A DNA stretch of 64,000 nt from an uncultured Poribacteria bacterium (lineage in GTDB: Bacteria > Poribacteria > WGA-4E > WGA-3G), in contig OX639992.1 in NCBI GenBank assembly GCA_951828515.1, positions 248,001 through 312,000 on the forward strand, read 5' to 3'. Made by a program: the position numbers and the translations under genes. Positions 25,552 through 33,259 of this stretch are shown here, in pieces (positions within the stretch are counted from its first letter, which is position 1; each line of letters begins with the position of its first letter). The notes under the pieces were generated by a model. The model did not search any database. It worked only from the letters and a program-made list of their open reading frames with translations, and had not been told where the DNA came from.

Positions 25552-25602
25552 CTAAATATATAGACGTTTATTGGTGGGTGCCGTTTTTAACATTGTAGCC
25601 AT
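25552..25602 (-). CDS. Possible 16-aa leader peptide upstream of the phosphodiesterase
   Basis: A short frame (MATMLKTAPTNKRLYI) preceded by the strong ribosome site AAGGAGG, 9 bases before its ATG. Its stop lies 6 bases before the phosphodiesterase ATG at 25545, so translation could be coupled. It is too short for homology; coding is inferred from the ribosome site and the tight spacing. Confidence 0.35.
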   Translation of the reverse strand: MATMLKTAPTNKRLYI

Positions 25603-25919
25603 CCGGACGAACCTCCTTATTTCGATATTCTACTCTGGCAGGCTAACTTACACAAATTATTGTATCCGAAATTTCAACCGATGTCAATCTTCTGATGTCG
25701 AAATTATGAAATTGCAAATGAAAATTTAACTTGATAATCTATCGTGTAATATTGTATAATAATTACATGTAACTAAGTTATACTAAAGTTTATACCAATT
25801 CTGATTGATGATTCCTATTCAATCCAACAATCCAATCTATCACACGGAGATTCTTAAGAATTGTCCAAAGTTTACTAAGTATTTAGAAACTATACGTTTA
25901 ATCTGTGGAGGATTGATTT
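25603..25919. other. AT-rich divergent intergenic region
   Basis: Very AT-rich (especially 25670-25800). It should hold the promoters for the minus-strand phosphodiesterase transcript and the plus-strand exporter. TATAAT-like boxes occur near 25755, but no matching -35 box at proper distance was convincing. No gene seen. Confidence 0.4.
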
Positions 25920-28379
25920 ATGCACGGATCAATGCGAGGTTTTGACAGCGGAAGATCATCTCGGCGGAGGATGAGTTCTTATCACGGAAGATCACGCTCC
26001 CCGAAGCTGGTGCATGAACCCCTGTCAACAACAGAAGATGTACCTGAACTCCTGAAAGAGCAGGCAGAAGCATTACTTCAAACGGGGGAAGAGATCAAGG
26101 TTTCTGTTTCGACGGATCTGCGTTTTGATGGGACCTATGGCAAGGATTGGCTGTTAATTACGAATAGGCGGCTCATCGCCTTCAATCAGAATGGTGTTCT
26201 CGGACACCACATGCGCGAGGTGCCACTCTCATCCGTCGAAGATATCGAAATCCTGGAGATGTACGGGAATAACATTCTCAAAGTGAGTACGACGGACAAC
26301 GCCTTTGAGCTATCGCGCTACTCAAAACGGTTAACCCCGAAATTCAGTCATGCGGTCTCAGAGTTGGAAGGATTAATTCCACAAACGGAAGCGAATTCAG
26401 AGGATAGACCGCGCCGTAGACGTGGACAGGGACGAGGTGGAATGTCCTTTGGAGAGAATAAGGGACGCTGTGAGAAGTGTGGTCAGCTTATCCCGCGTCG
26501 GTCAGATGTCTGTATCAATTGCATTCAGAAGGGGAAACTCATCTTTCGACTCATGAAGTACGCCGTTCCGTTCTTGCATATCATCGTCCCGGCGTTCCTC
26601 ATAATGATGGTTATCCGTCTTGTCGGGCTTTACCCGCAGATACTCAGCAGGGATCTGATTGACAGGATTCTGACACCGGTCGGTCATGCCGTCACTACAG
26701 GATTGCCAATTCCGGAAACAGATTGGGGACACCTTCAAGGCGCGGTGAATTTCCTAAGCGGATGGTTCGACAGCATGCCAGTCGGTGGGAGTTTCGGGCA
26801 TCTGATAGGGATCGTTCTCCTCATGGCGAGTGTTCGCGTATTTTCGATGTTAGCCTCGGCAATACGGGGATATATGATGGCGTGGGTAGGGCAAAATGTC
26901 ACGAGACGGCTCCAAAACGAGACCTATGAACATCTAAACATGCTCTCTGTGGACTTTTTTCAGGAACGAGATACCGGAAACTTGATGTCGAGGATCACGC
27001 ACGATGTATCACGGCTCCGGGATTTCATCGCGAGTGGGATACAAGAAATTGCGGGTGATTCTCTCACAATCATCTATATGTGTGGGATCATGTTTTATTT
27101 TAATTGGAAACTTGCACTCTGGACGTTGATACCTATCCCGTGCCTTATTTTTTTCACGGTCTTTTTTGGAAAAAAGATGAGCAAGGTGTACCATGTTTTA
27201 TGGAAACGGTATGCGAACATTAGCACAATTCTCGCGAGCACGATTCCAGGGGTCCGCGTTGTCAAGGCATTCGCCCGCGAACGCTACGAGATAAACAGGT
27301 TTAGCGATATGACCCATCAGGTATTTGCGGGTGAGATGAATGCTGCGAAACTTGGGACGCTTTACCGCCCGATTATGGAGTTTATCACCTATTCCGGTTC
27401 TATTTTGATTTGGTTAATCGGGGGATGGCAGATCTTCCAAAACGAGATAACCCTTGGCACGTTATTCATGTTCCAAAGTTATATGATGCAGTTTTTTAGA
27501 CCTGTGTTTACCCTCTGTCAGATGAACGAAAGGTTTATCCGAGCAGGCACCTCCGCCGAGCGAGTGTTTGAAATTATGGATACACCTCCGAGCGTTGCCG
27601 ATAAAAGCGATGCGGTAGCCCTCAGAAATATCCGTGGTGCTGTTGAATTTAGGAATGTCTATTTCTCTTACGACGGCGAAAAAAATGCGCTCAATGGTGT
27701 CAATTTTACAGTGGAGCCGGGTGAAATGATAGGGTTGGTTGGGCATAGCGGTGCAGGGAAGAGCACGCTTATCAATCTGATTACGCGTTTCTATGACCCG
27801 AATGATGGGGAAATAATGATTGATGGTTACGACAATCGCGACATTCAGGTTAAGGCGTTACGGCAACAGGTCGGCGTTGTCTTACAAGATCCATTCCTGT
27901 TCCAAGGCACGATAGCGGAGAATATCGGTTACTCAAAACCGGGGGCATCTCGGATGGAGATTATTGCTGCTGCGAAGGCAGCAAATGCTCACGGTTTTAT
28001 CCTCAAATTCCCCGATGGTTACGACACAATGGTAGGTGAAAGAGGGGCACGGGTTTCTGGTGGTGAGCGGCAGCGTATTTCTATCGCACGCGCAATTTTA
28101 AAAAATCCGCGTATCCTTATCTTGGATGAAGCGACTTCCTCCGTTGATACCGAAACAGAGTCGAAGATCCAAGAGGCATTGGAACGGCTCATCCAAGGGA
28201 GAACAGTATTCGCTATCGCTCACAGATTGTCAACCCTTAAGTACGCCGACCGACTTGTTGTGCTGAAAGATGGCGAGGTTGACGAAATTGGGACACATGC
28301 GGAACTGATTGCTAAAGACGGGACCTATGCTGGTTTGTGTGAGAAGCAGACTGAATTGTCAAAAATTCGCGCATGGTAA
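25920..28379 (+). CDS. ABC exporter with N-terminal PH-like domain and zinc ribbon
   Basis: An 819-residue fusion. Residues ~45-155 resemble a bacterial PH domain (WLLITNRRLIAFNQNGVLG...VPLSSVEDIEILEMYGNNILKVST). Residues 184-201 form a zinc ribbon with Cys at 184, 187, 198 and 201. Then come six membrane segments (~210-530), and the ATPase with Walker A GHSGAGKST at ~608, signature VSGGERQR at ~712 and Walker B ILILDEATSSVD. It resembles MsbA-like lipid or peptide exporters, but the two N-terminal domains are not standard. GGAGG precedes the ATG. It is probably in an operon with the ribbon-helix-helix gene and esterase downstream. Confidence 0.88.
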   Translation: MHGSMRGFDSGRSSRRRMSSYHGRSRSPKLVHEPLSTTEDVPELLKEQAEALLQTGEEIKVSVSTDLRFDGTYGKDWLLITNRRLIAFNQNGVLGHHMREVPLSSVEDIEILEMYGNNILKVSTTDNAFELSRYSKRLTPKFSHAVSELEGLIPQTEANSEDRPRRRRGQGRGGMSFGENKGRCEKCGQLIPRRSDVCINCIQKGKLIFRLMKYAVPFLHIIVPAFLIMMVIRLVGLYPQILSRDLIDRILTPVGHAVTTGLPIPETDWGHLQGAVNFLSGWFDSMPVGGSFGHLIGIVLLMASVRVFSMLASAIRGYMMAWVGQNVTRRLQNETYEHLNMLSVDFFQERDTGNLMSRITHDVSRLRDFIASGIQEIAGDSLTIIYMCGIMFYFNWKLALWTLIPIPCLIFFTVFFGKKMSKVYHVLWKRYANISTILASTIPGVRVVKAFARERYEINRFSDMTHQVFAGEMNAAKLGTLYRPIMEFITYSGSILIWLIGGWQIFQNEITLGTLFMFQSYMMQFFRPVFTLCQMNERFIRAGTSAERVFEIMDTPPSVADKSDAVALRNIRGAVEFRNVYFSYDGEKNALNGVNFTVEPGEMIGLVGHSGAGKSTLINLITRFYDPNDGEIMIDGYDNRDIQVKALRQQVGVVLQDPFLFQGTIAENIGYSKPGASRMEIIAAAKAANAHGFILKFPDGYDTMVGERGARVSGGERQRISIARAILKNPRILILDEATSSVDTETESKIQEALERLIQGRTVFAIAHRLSTLKYADRLVVLKDGEVDEIGTHAELIAKDGTYAGLCEKQTELSKIRAW

Positions 28380-28405
28380 TCTGAGTCTAAAGGAAAGGTA
28401 TATTT

Positions 28406-28450
28406 ATGAAGGAAGCGATTAAGGTCAGTAATAAAACAGAGGAGATTTAA
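28406..28450 (+). CDS. Possible 14-aa frame between exporter and RHH genes
   Basis: ATG 28406 has AGGAAAGG about 7 bases upstream; the frame encodes MKEAIKVSNKTEEI and stops 2 bases before the next ATG. The ribosome site of the next gene (GGAG 28441-28444) lies inside it, so translation through it could affect that gene. Weak evidence for a real peptide. Confidence 0.25.
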   Translation: MKEAIKVSNKTEEI

Positions 28451-28452
28451 TA

Positions 28453-28833
28453 ATGTCAGAATTTGATGCGAAACAGCGAGGTAAAGGTCCTCGTGAAAGA
28501 CGAAGGAAACAGAAACACGGGAGAGAAGAACGGAAAAGGGATAATGTGGTGATGGTCAGAGTTGATGAGGGAGATCTCAATCGGATTGACGAACTCGTAG
28601 ACTCCGGGCAGTTTAACAGTCGTTCCGAAGCGACTGCGTTCCTCATCAGTGAAGGCATCAAAGCTAAACAGCAGATGTTCGAGAAGATGGCGGAAAAGAT
28701 TTCTCAAATCCAGAACCTGAGAACTGAACTTGGGGCAATGATTGCCGAAGACACAAAGTCCGTCGAATCAATCCAACAGGAAGTCGATGAACCCCCCGAT
28801 GATGGAGGAGAAAGTCAATGCGAAAGCCAATGA
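28453..28833 (+). CDS. Ribbon-helix-helix-type protein with basic N-terminus
   Basis: A 126-residue protein. The first ~33 residues are extremely basic (RGKGPRERRRKQKHGREERK). Residues ~35-75 look like a ribbon-helix-helix unit: VVMVRVDEGDLNRIDELVD, then SRSEATAFLISEGIKAK. A helical, possibly coiled, segment and an acidic tail follow. It could be a DNA-binding regulator of its operon. It lies 73 bases after the exporter gene and overlaps the esterase gene by 16 bases. Confidence 0.65.
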   Translation: MSEFDAKQRGKGPRERRRKQKHGREERKRDNVVMVRVDEGDLNRIDELVDSGQFNSRSEATAFLISEGIKAKQQMFEKMAEKISQIQNLRTELGAMIAEDTKSVESIQQEVDEPPDDGGESQCESQ

Positions 28834-29741
28834 TACAGATCATAGTCCCACTTATCCTGATTCTATTTCTCGTAGCCACGACTCTGGTCATGGCGCAACG
28901 TCGAGGTGCCGCTGAGACTCCGAAAGTTCCTGACGGTGTAACGGTGTATCGCGACGTGGCTTATGTTACGGATGGGCACGAACGACAGAAACTCGACCTG
29001 TATGTGCCGGATACGGGAGAAAACCTACCACTCCTTATCTGGGTACATGGCGGTGCTTGGCGCGGTGGAGACAAGACCCATTACAACCCAAAGGAATATC
29101 TCAAAGCCGGTTATGCCGGCGCGAGTATCAACTATCGGTTGAGCCAACACGCTGTGTTTCCTGCCCAAATCGAGGATGTGAAAGCCGCTGTGCGTTGGCT
29201 GCGTGCGAATGCAGAAACCTACCGCCTTGACCCGAACCGATTTGCGGCGTGGGGTTCATCCGCTGGTGGTCACCTCGTCGCCATGCTCGGCACGACGGGT
29301 GATGTAGCGGAATTTGAGGTAGGTAAAAATCTGGAGGTGTCCAGTCGGATACAAGCCGTGGTTGATTATTTCGGTCCCACAGACTTCCTTCAGATGGACG
29401 CGCACAGCCTTCCGGACGGATTGGTGCATGACGCGCCTGACTCCCCAGAATCACAATTGGTAGGGGGACCCATTCAGGAGCATAAGGACCGCGTCGCCAG
29501 AGCGAATCCAATCACCTATGTGTCCAAAGATGATCCACCTATTCTGATTATCCACGGGGATCAAGACAAACTTGTTCCGTATCATCAGAGCATATTGTTA
29601 CATGATGCGTTGGAAGAAGCGGGTGTCCCGGTTACGCTTTACAGGGTGGAAGGTGGCGGGCACGGCTGGTTTAGAGATCCGAAGGTTCCGGAGTTGACGA
29701 AGACGTTCCTTGAAAAACATTTGAAATCGACAAATGATTGA
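28818..29741 (+). CDS. Exported alpha/beta-hydrolase esterase
   Basis: A 307-residue protein with an N-terminal signal or anchor (IIVPLILILFLVATTLVMA). The fold and site match the BD-FAE/carboxylesterase group: oxyanion motif WVHGGAWRGGDK, nucleophile S148 in WGSSAGGH, D250 in HGDQD and H282 in GGGHGWF. It likely cleaves esters, perhaps acetyl or feruloyl groups on polysaccharides, in the periplasm. Start overlaps the previous gene by 16 bases, suggesting coupling. Confidence 0.85.
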   Translation: MRKPMIQIIVPLILILFLVATTLVMAQRRGAAETPKVPDGVTVYRDVAYVTDGHERQKLDLYVPDTGENLPLLIWVHGGAWRGGDKTHYNPKEYLKAGYAGASINYRLSQHAVFPAQIEDVKAAVRWLRANAETYRLDPNRFAAWGSSAGGHLVAMLGTTGDVAEFEVGKNLEVSSRIQAVVDYFGPTDFLQMDAHSLPDGLVHDAPDSPESQLVGGPIQEHKDRVARANPITYVSKDDPPILIIHGDQDKLVPYHQSILLHDALEEAGVPVTLYRVEGGGHGWFRDPKVPELTKTFLEKHLKSTND

Positions 29742-29813
29742 GCAATAAGAGGCACAGCACAGGAAAAAGTTGACGCGCCTTTATAGCAGAGACGCTTCTA
29801 CAGAGAAAAATGA

Positions 29814-29834
29814 GGGCGGAGCGTGTCTCCGCCC
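29814..29834. terminator. Strong hairpin between convergent genes
   Basis: GGGCGGAG (29814-29821) and CTCCGCCC (29827-29834) form a perfect 8-bp GC stem with a 5-base loop, between the convergent esterase and CBM9-like genes. It could stop transcripts from both sides; there is only a weak T-run. Confidence 0.5.
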
Positions 29835-29879
29835 ATCTAAGGAAAAATAGGAAGTCTCGCGGTTAAATGTCAGTGAAGC

Positions 29880-30899
29880 CTATTTGTAACCGTGTTTAAT
29901 CTTGCCCCATGTTGTTGACAGTTTGCCTGCGGGGTTGACAGGTGTTGTACTGCTGATCATTTCACTGGAGATGAAGAGATCACCAAACACACCGGGACTG
30001 TTGTCATTCTCAAAATCGCTCGACCAAGCAACAGCGCCACCAAGAGGCGCGGCATACGTACCAGGTGCGTCCCCATCAATGTCTGTGATTGTGATATCGA
30101 ACCCGATGACTAAGCCGTCTGTCGGTGTGAGAGCTTCGCCAAAAAACGGTTCAAAAATTGACCACGGCAGACGCATCTCAATGGAATAACCGCTACTTGT
30201 TTTTTGACTCACGACGTGTCCCTTAGCGAGGTCTCCTAACTCCGGATCAAGAGCAGCACCCAACGCTTGTGACCACACACCACTTCTATCTTCGGTTGTT
30301 AAGGGGCCAAAGATCCAATAATTATCGTCCGCCTCATATACGCTGTTATTGGCGACATGTTTCGTATCAAATTCATGGTGCGGAAACTCGAATACAGGTG
30401 CATCGTGTTTGGTGTCGAACATCAAAAATATCCCGTCAATCTCTCCAGCACGGGTTGCTATGTCATTGATGTACGGGTGTGTGGTATCATCGGTGACATC
30501 GAACCCAAAGTAGAGATAGTCGTCGTCCCATAGCGTTGCCCAGCGCGCCCGCATATCAGCGTCGTCATCGAATTTGCCGCGACTGACACGGAGTCCACCA
30601 TCGTTTGTGTCGCTACCTGCACCGCCGCCGGGAATAATTTGATACCACTCTTGGGCGTATTTAGGATCGCGTGGATCTGGGACAATATCTTGCAAGGGTG
30701 AAGATTCTTGAAATGTTGCGTCCCATTCCGCCTCATCCAATATTCCATCAATCGTGATAGGCGTTGCGGTTTTTTTAGATGTCACCTCGCCGCCTGAGTG
30801 TGCCATCACCGACAGTGTGGATAGGACGAAGAAAAGGCAGCAGAGAATAGAAAAGGCTGTAGTGGCTTTAATAGAGAACGATTTTTTTGGCAAAAACAT
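29880..30899 (-). CDS. Secreted CBM9/DOMON-like protein with GKLxTxWG tail
   Basis: A 339-residue protein with a signal peptide (FSILCCLFFVLSTLSVMAHS). The body resembles family 9 carbohydrate-binding modules and related DOMON-like folds: TPITIDGILDEAEW, WATLWDDDYLYFGFDVTDD, GYSIEMRLPWSIF and GFDITITDIDGD. These bind sugars or heme at the surface. It ends NPAGKLSTTWGKIKHGYK, the tail also seen at 14673 and 39271. Start 30899 is chosen over an ATG 34 codons upstream because GGAG is 7 bases before it and the signal peptide follows. Confidence 0.82.
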   Translation of the reverse strand: MFLPKKSFSIKATTAFSILCCLFFVLSTLSVMAHSGGEVTSKKTATPITIDGILDEAEWDATFQESSPLQDIVPDPRDPKYAQEWYQIIPGGGAGSDTNDGGLRVSRGKFDDDADMRARWATLWDDDYLYFGFDVTDDTTHPYINDIATRAGEIDGIFLMFDTKHDAPVFEFPHHEFDTKHVANNSVYEADDNYWIFGPLTTEDRSGVWSQALGAALDPELGDLAKGHVVSQKTSSGYSIEMRLPWSIFEPFFGEALTPTDGLVIGFDITITDIDGDAPGTYAAPLGGAVAWSSDFENDNSPGVFGDLFISSEMISSTTPVNPAGKLSTTWGKIKHGYK

Positions 30900-31063
30900 T
30901 GTGATTCTCCTATTGATACGCTTCGCTGTAAGAAGCAAGATGCGTTTGTTTTCTTGTAGAAATATGCTTAGGATATAGATTCCCAAGCAAAATAGGTACA
31001 TCGGTAAGATTCGTGGTCAGGGTAGTTCCATCGTTTGTAATGATGGGAGCTTAGGTTCTCGAT

Positions 31064-31237
31064 TCACTTAACGGATGGCTTTAAAGAGACGATACAGGAA
31101 GTAGGGGTAAAAGTCAAGTTTTTTCTAAAGAAGCCACCTTGAATAAATTCACCATCTATATCCGCGGCAATCTTTGTCCAGATTTCGTCTTTCGAGGGAC
31201 CGAAAATAGATTTGCGTTTAGTCTCTTTTTCTTTCAT
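31064..31237 (-). pseudogene. Short remnant of a FGPSKDEIW-type protein
   Basis: A 57-residue frame with a ribosome site (GGAA) that opens KSIFGPSKDEIWTKIAADIDGEFIQGGFF. It resembles the start of a family of larger uncharacterised bacterial proteins known to me by this N-terminal motif. After residue ~38 the similarity ends and the frame runs into AT-rich DNA before a stop. Probably a decayed 5' fragment; it could also be a small intact gene. Confidence 0.35.
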
Positions 31238-31290
31238 AGTGTAAATTCCTGCGAAGTTAGTCGGACAAAACTCACCGACAAAGATGTGAA

Positions 31291-31971
31291 TTAACGTTTC
31301 ACTGCAACAGAGACCCCATCGCGGAGGGGAATGATCGTCGTGAATACATCGGGTGAACTGTAGAGAAGCCGTGTCAACTCTCTGACTCCGATTGTCGCTG
31401 CATGGAACCACTGTTCCCGCTCATCAAGTCCTTCCGGCGGACTCCCTGGCTCTTGCGTGACGACGCGTCCACCCCAGATCATGTTGTCCGTAATAAACAA
31501 TCCACCGCTCCTGAGCCGTGGAATCGCCTTGCGGAAGGCTTCGGGATATCCATCTTTGTCGATGTCGTTATAGATGATGTCAAATTCACCTTCGGTTTCG
31601 TCAATGATTTCGAGTGCGTTGCCGACGCGATAGTCAATGCGATCTGCGATACCACCGCGAGCAAGATAACCCGCTGCGCGATCGGCGTTCTCTGGCGAAC
31701 CATCGGTACAGATGATAGACGCTTCCGGTTTTTGTAGTGCCTTCGCCATCCAATACGCCGAATAGCCAAAGCCTGAACCCATCTCGAAAATTCGTGTTGG
31801 ATTCGTCAGCAACACCAATTGGTGCAAAACTCGCCCAACGAGGGGTCCCACAATTGGAAATCGGTTCGTCCGAGCATGTGCCTCCATTTCTGTTAGCACC
31901 TCATCGCGTTCTGGAGTGATATCAAGTAGGTAGTCGTCAATTGAGGGATGAAGAATATCCAAACGTTGCAT
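31291..31971 (-). CDS. SAM-dependent O-methyltransferase (COMT-type, family 3)
   Basis: A 226-residue class I methyltransferase. The SAM motif IFEMGSGFGYSAYWMA is at ~69-84, the acidic residue ending strand 2 is in ICTDGSPE, and the metal and catalytic motif YNDIDKDGYPEAF follows with RSGGLFITDNMIWGG. These methylate catechol-like hydroxyl groups with Mg2+. AGGAG precedes the ATG. It starts 15 bases after the oxidoreductase gene at 31987 on the same strand, so they form an operon. Confidence 0.88.
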   Translation of the reverse strand: MQRLDILHPSIDDYLLDITPERDEVLTEMEAHARTNRFPIVGPLVGRVLHQLVLLTNPTRIFEMGSGFGYSAYWMAKALQKPEASIICTDGSPENADRAAGYLARGGIADRIDYRVGNALEIIDETEGEFDIIYNDIDKDGYPEAFRKAIPRLRSGGLFITDNMIWGGRVVTQEPGSPPEGLDEREQWFHAATIGVRELTRLLYSSPDVFTTIIPLRDGVSVAVKR

Positions 31972-31986
31972 AAATGTCTCCTATTT

Positions 31987-33114
31987 TCAAGCCCGTGCTT
32001 CTCTCTGCCATCGTTCGAGTGGGTGTTCACGTGGCGTAAGCGGCATATATACCCGAGCCTGCTGCCGATGCGATTCCCATGTCGCATGAATCATTTCAAG
32101 GCAGTCTCGACCATCCCTACCACTCGCGAATGGATCCCGATCCTCTTCAATGGCGGCGACGAGATCGCGTAGCATGAGACGTTGCAACAGCAACCGTATT
32201 GATCCCTTGTCTCGTGGGGTTCCTTGTTCGTCAAGGTCTTCGGCTGATAGATGTACCGGTTCCCACGTTTCTGCCGGGGTCTGGTGTTGCCCTTTGTGGA
32301 TAAACATTGTCGTGCCGACGCTCTCTCGGATGGCAATTCTGCCTTCGGTACCGATGATGTCGATGCCGTAGGCGTCATCGTTGGTTTCGGGTTGCGCGAG
32401 GAACTGCACATCGGCATGGATACCGTTCTTGAATCGGAAAGCGGCGTGTCCTCGCTCTCCGAGTACAAGACCTGCATCCCTGTCAAAGGGGTGAACTTCT
32501 TGGGTATGTTTGATGTCATCAACGGTTGACTCACGTCCATCCATTTGCACGAGGTGTGCGTGTGTCCATTCAACATCACCGGCGAAGAGCCGCAGCCAAT
32601 CGTAGAGATGGGTGCCCATTTCCATGAGCGAGTTGCCGACCTTGCGTCCGCCTTTGTCGGTTGCTTTCATCAACACAACATCGCCGATCTCACCTTTTTC
32701 GATCAGTGAAAGGACGTGTCGATTGTAAGGACTGGCGCGCTTGATGTGATTAATGGCGAACTTGACGTGATGCTGATCACAGGCTTCAACCATTTCGTCG
32801 GCTTCAATAAGATTGAGAGCAGTCGGTTTTTCACAGAAGACGTGGATCCCGCGCTGTGCCGCGGCGATTGTTGGTGCGTGGTGCATCGGTGCTTGCGTCG
32901 GAACGATAACGATATCGGGTTGTTCTTCGTCAAGCATCTTTTCGTAGTCGTCATAGATAGCTTTAACGCTGAATCGTTCGCTCCATGCTTTTGCGCGTTC
33001 TGGATTGATTTCTGCACCGGTGACGAGTTCACAGTTTGTCTCTAACTTCACTGCCTCGGCATGAGCACCACCCATGCCTCCTAAGCCGATAATTGCGATA
33101 CGGTAGTTGTTCAT
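31987..33114 (-). CDS. Gfo/Idh/MocA-family oxidoreductase
   Basis: A 375-residue NAD(P)-dependent oxidoreductase. The N-terminal Rossmann motif is IGLGGMGGAHAEAV. DIVIVPTQAPMHHAPTIAAAQRGIHVFCEKPTALNL carries the conserved E-K-P with the catalytic-region Lys, and the C-terminal domain includes MEMGTHLYDWLRLFAGDVEW. Family members oxidise or reduce sugars, inositols and related compounds; the substrate is unknown. GGAG is 6 bases before the ATG. First gene of an operon with the O-methyltransferase. Confidence 0.87.
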   Translation of the reverse strand: MNNYRIAIIGLGGMGGAHAEAVKLETNCELVTGAEINPERAKAWSERFSVKAIYDDYEKMLDEEQPDIVIVPTQAPMHHAPTIAAAQRGIHVFCEKPTALNLIEADEMVEACDQHHVKFAINHIKRASPYNRHVLSLIEKGEIGDVVLMKATDKGGRKVGNSLMEMGTHLYDWLRLFAGDVEWTHAHLVQMDGRESTVDDIKHTQEVHPFDRDAGLVLGERGHAAFRFKNGIHADVQFLAQPETNDDAYGIDIIGTEGRIAIRESVGTTMFIHKGQHQTPAETWEPVHLSAEDLDEQGTPRDKGSIRLLLQRLMLRDLVAAIEEDRDPFASGRDGRDCLEMIHATWESHRQQARVYMPLTPREHPLERWQREARA

Positions 33115-33259
33115 GCGTGTCTCCGAAGTTTGCCAAGAAAAATGTGTTGGTTTACACCTATCATAGCAATATCAGAGCTGGAGCGCAACAAAAAAGTTGA
33201 AGAAAATGCTGTAGATATAATCGAATAACGGCAACTGATGGCTGATAACCGATAGCCAT

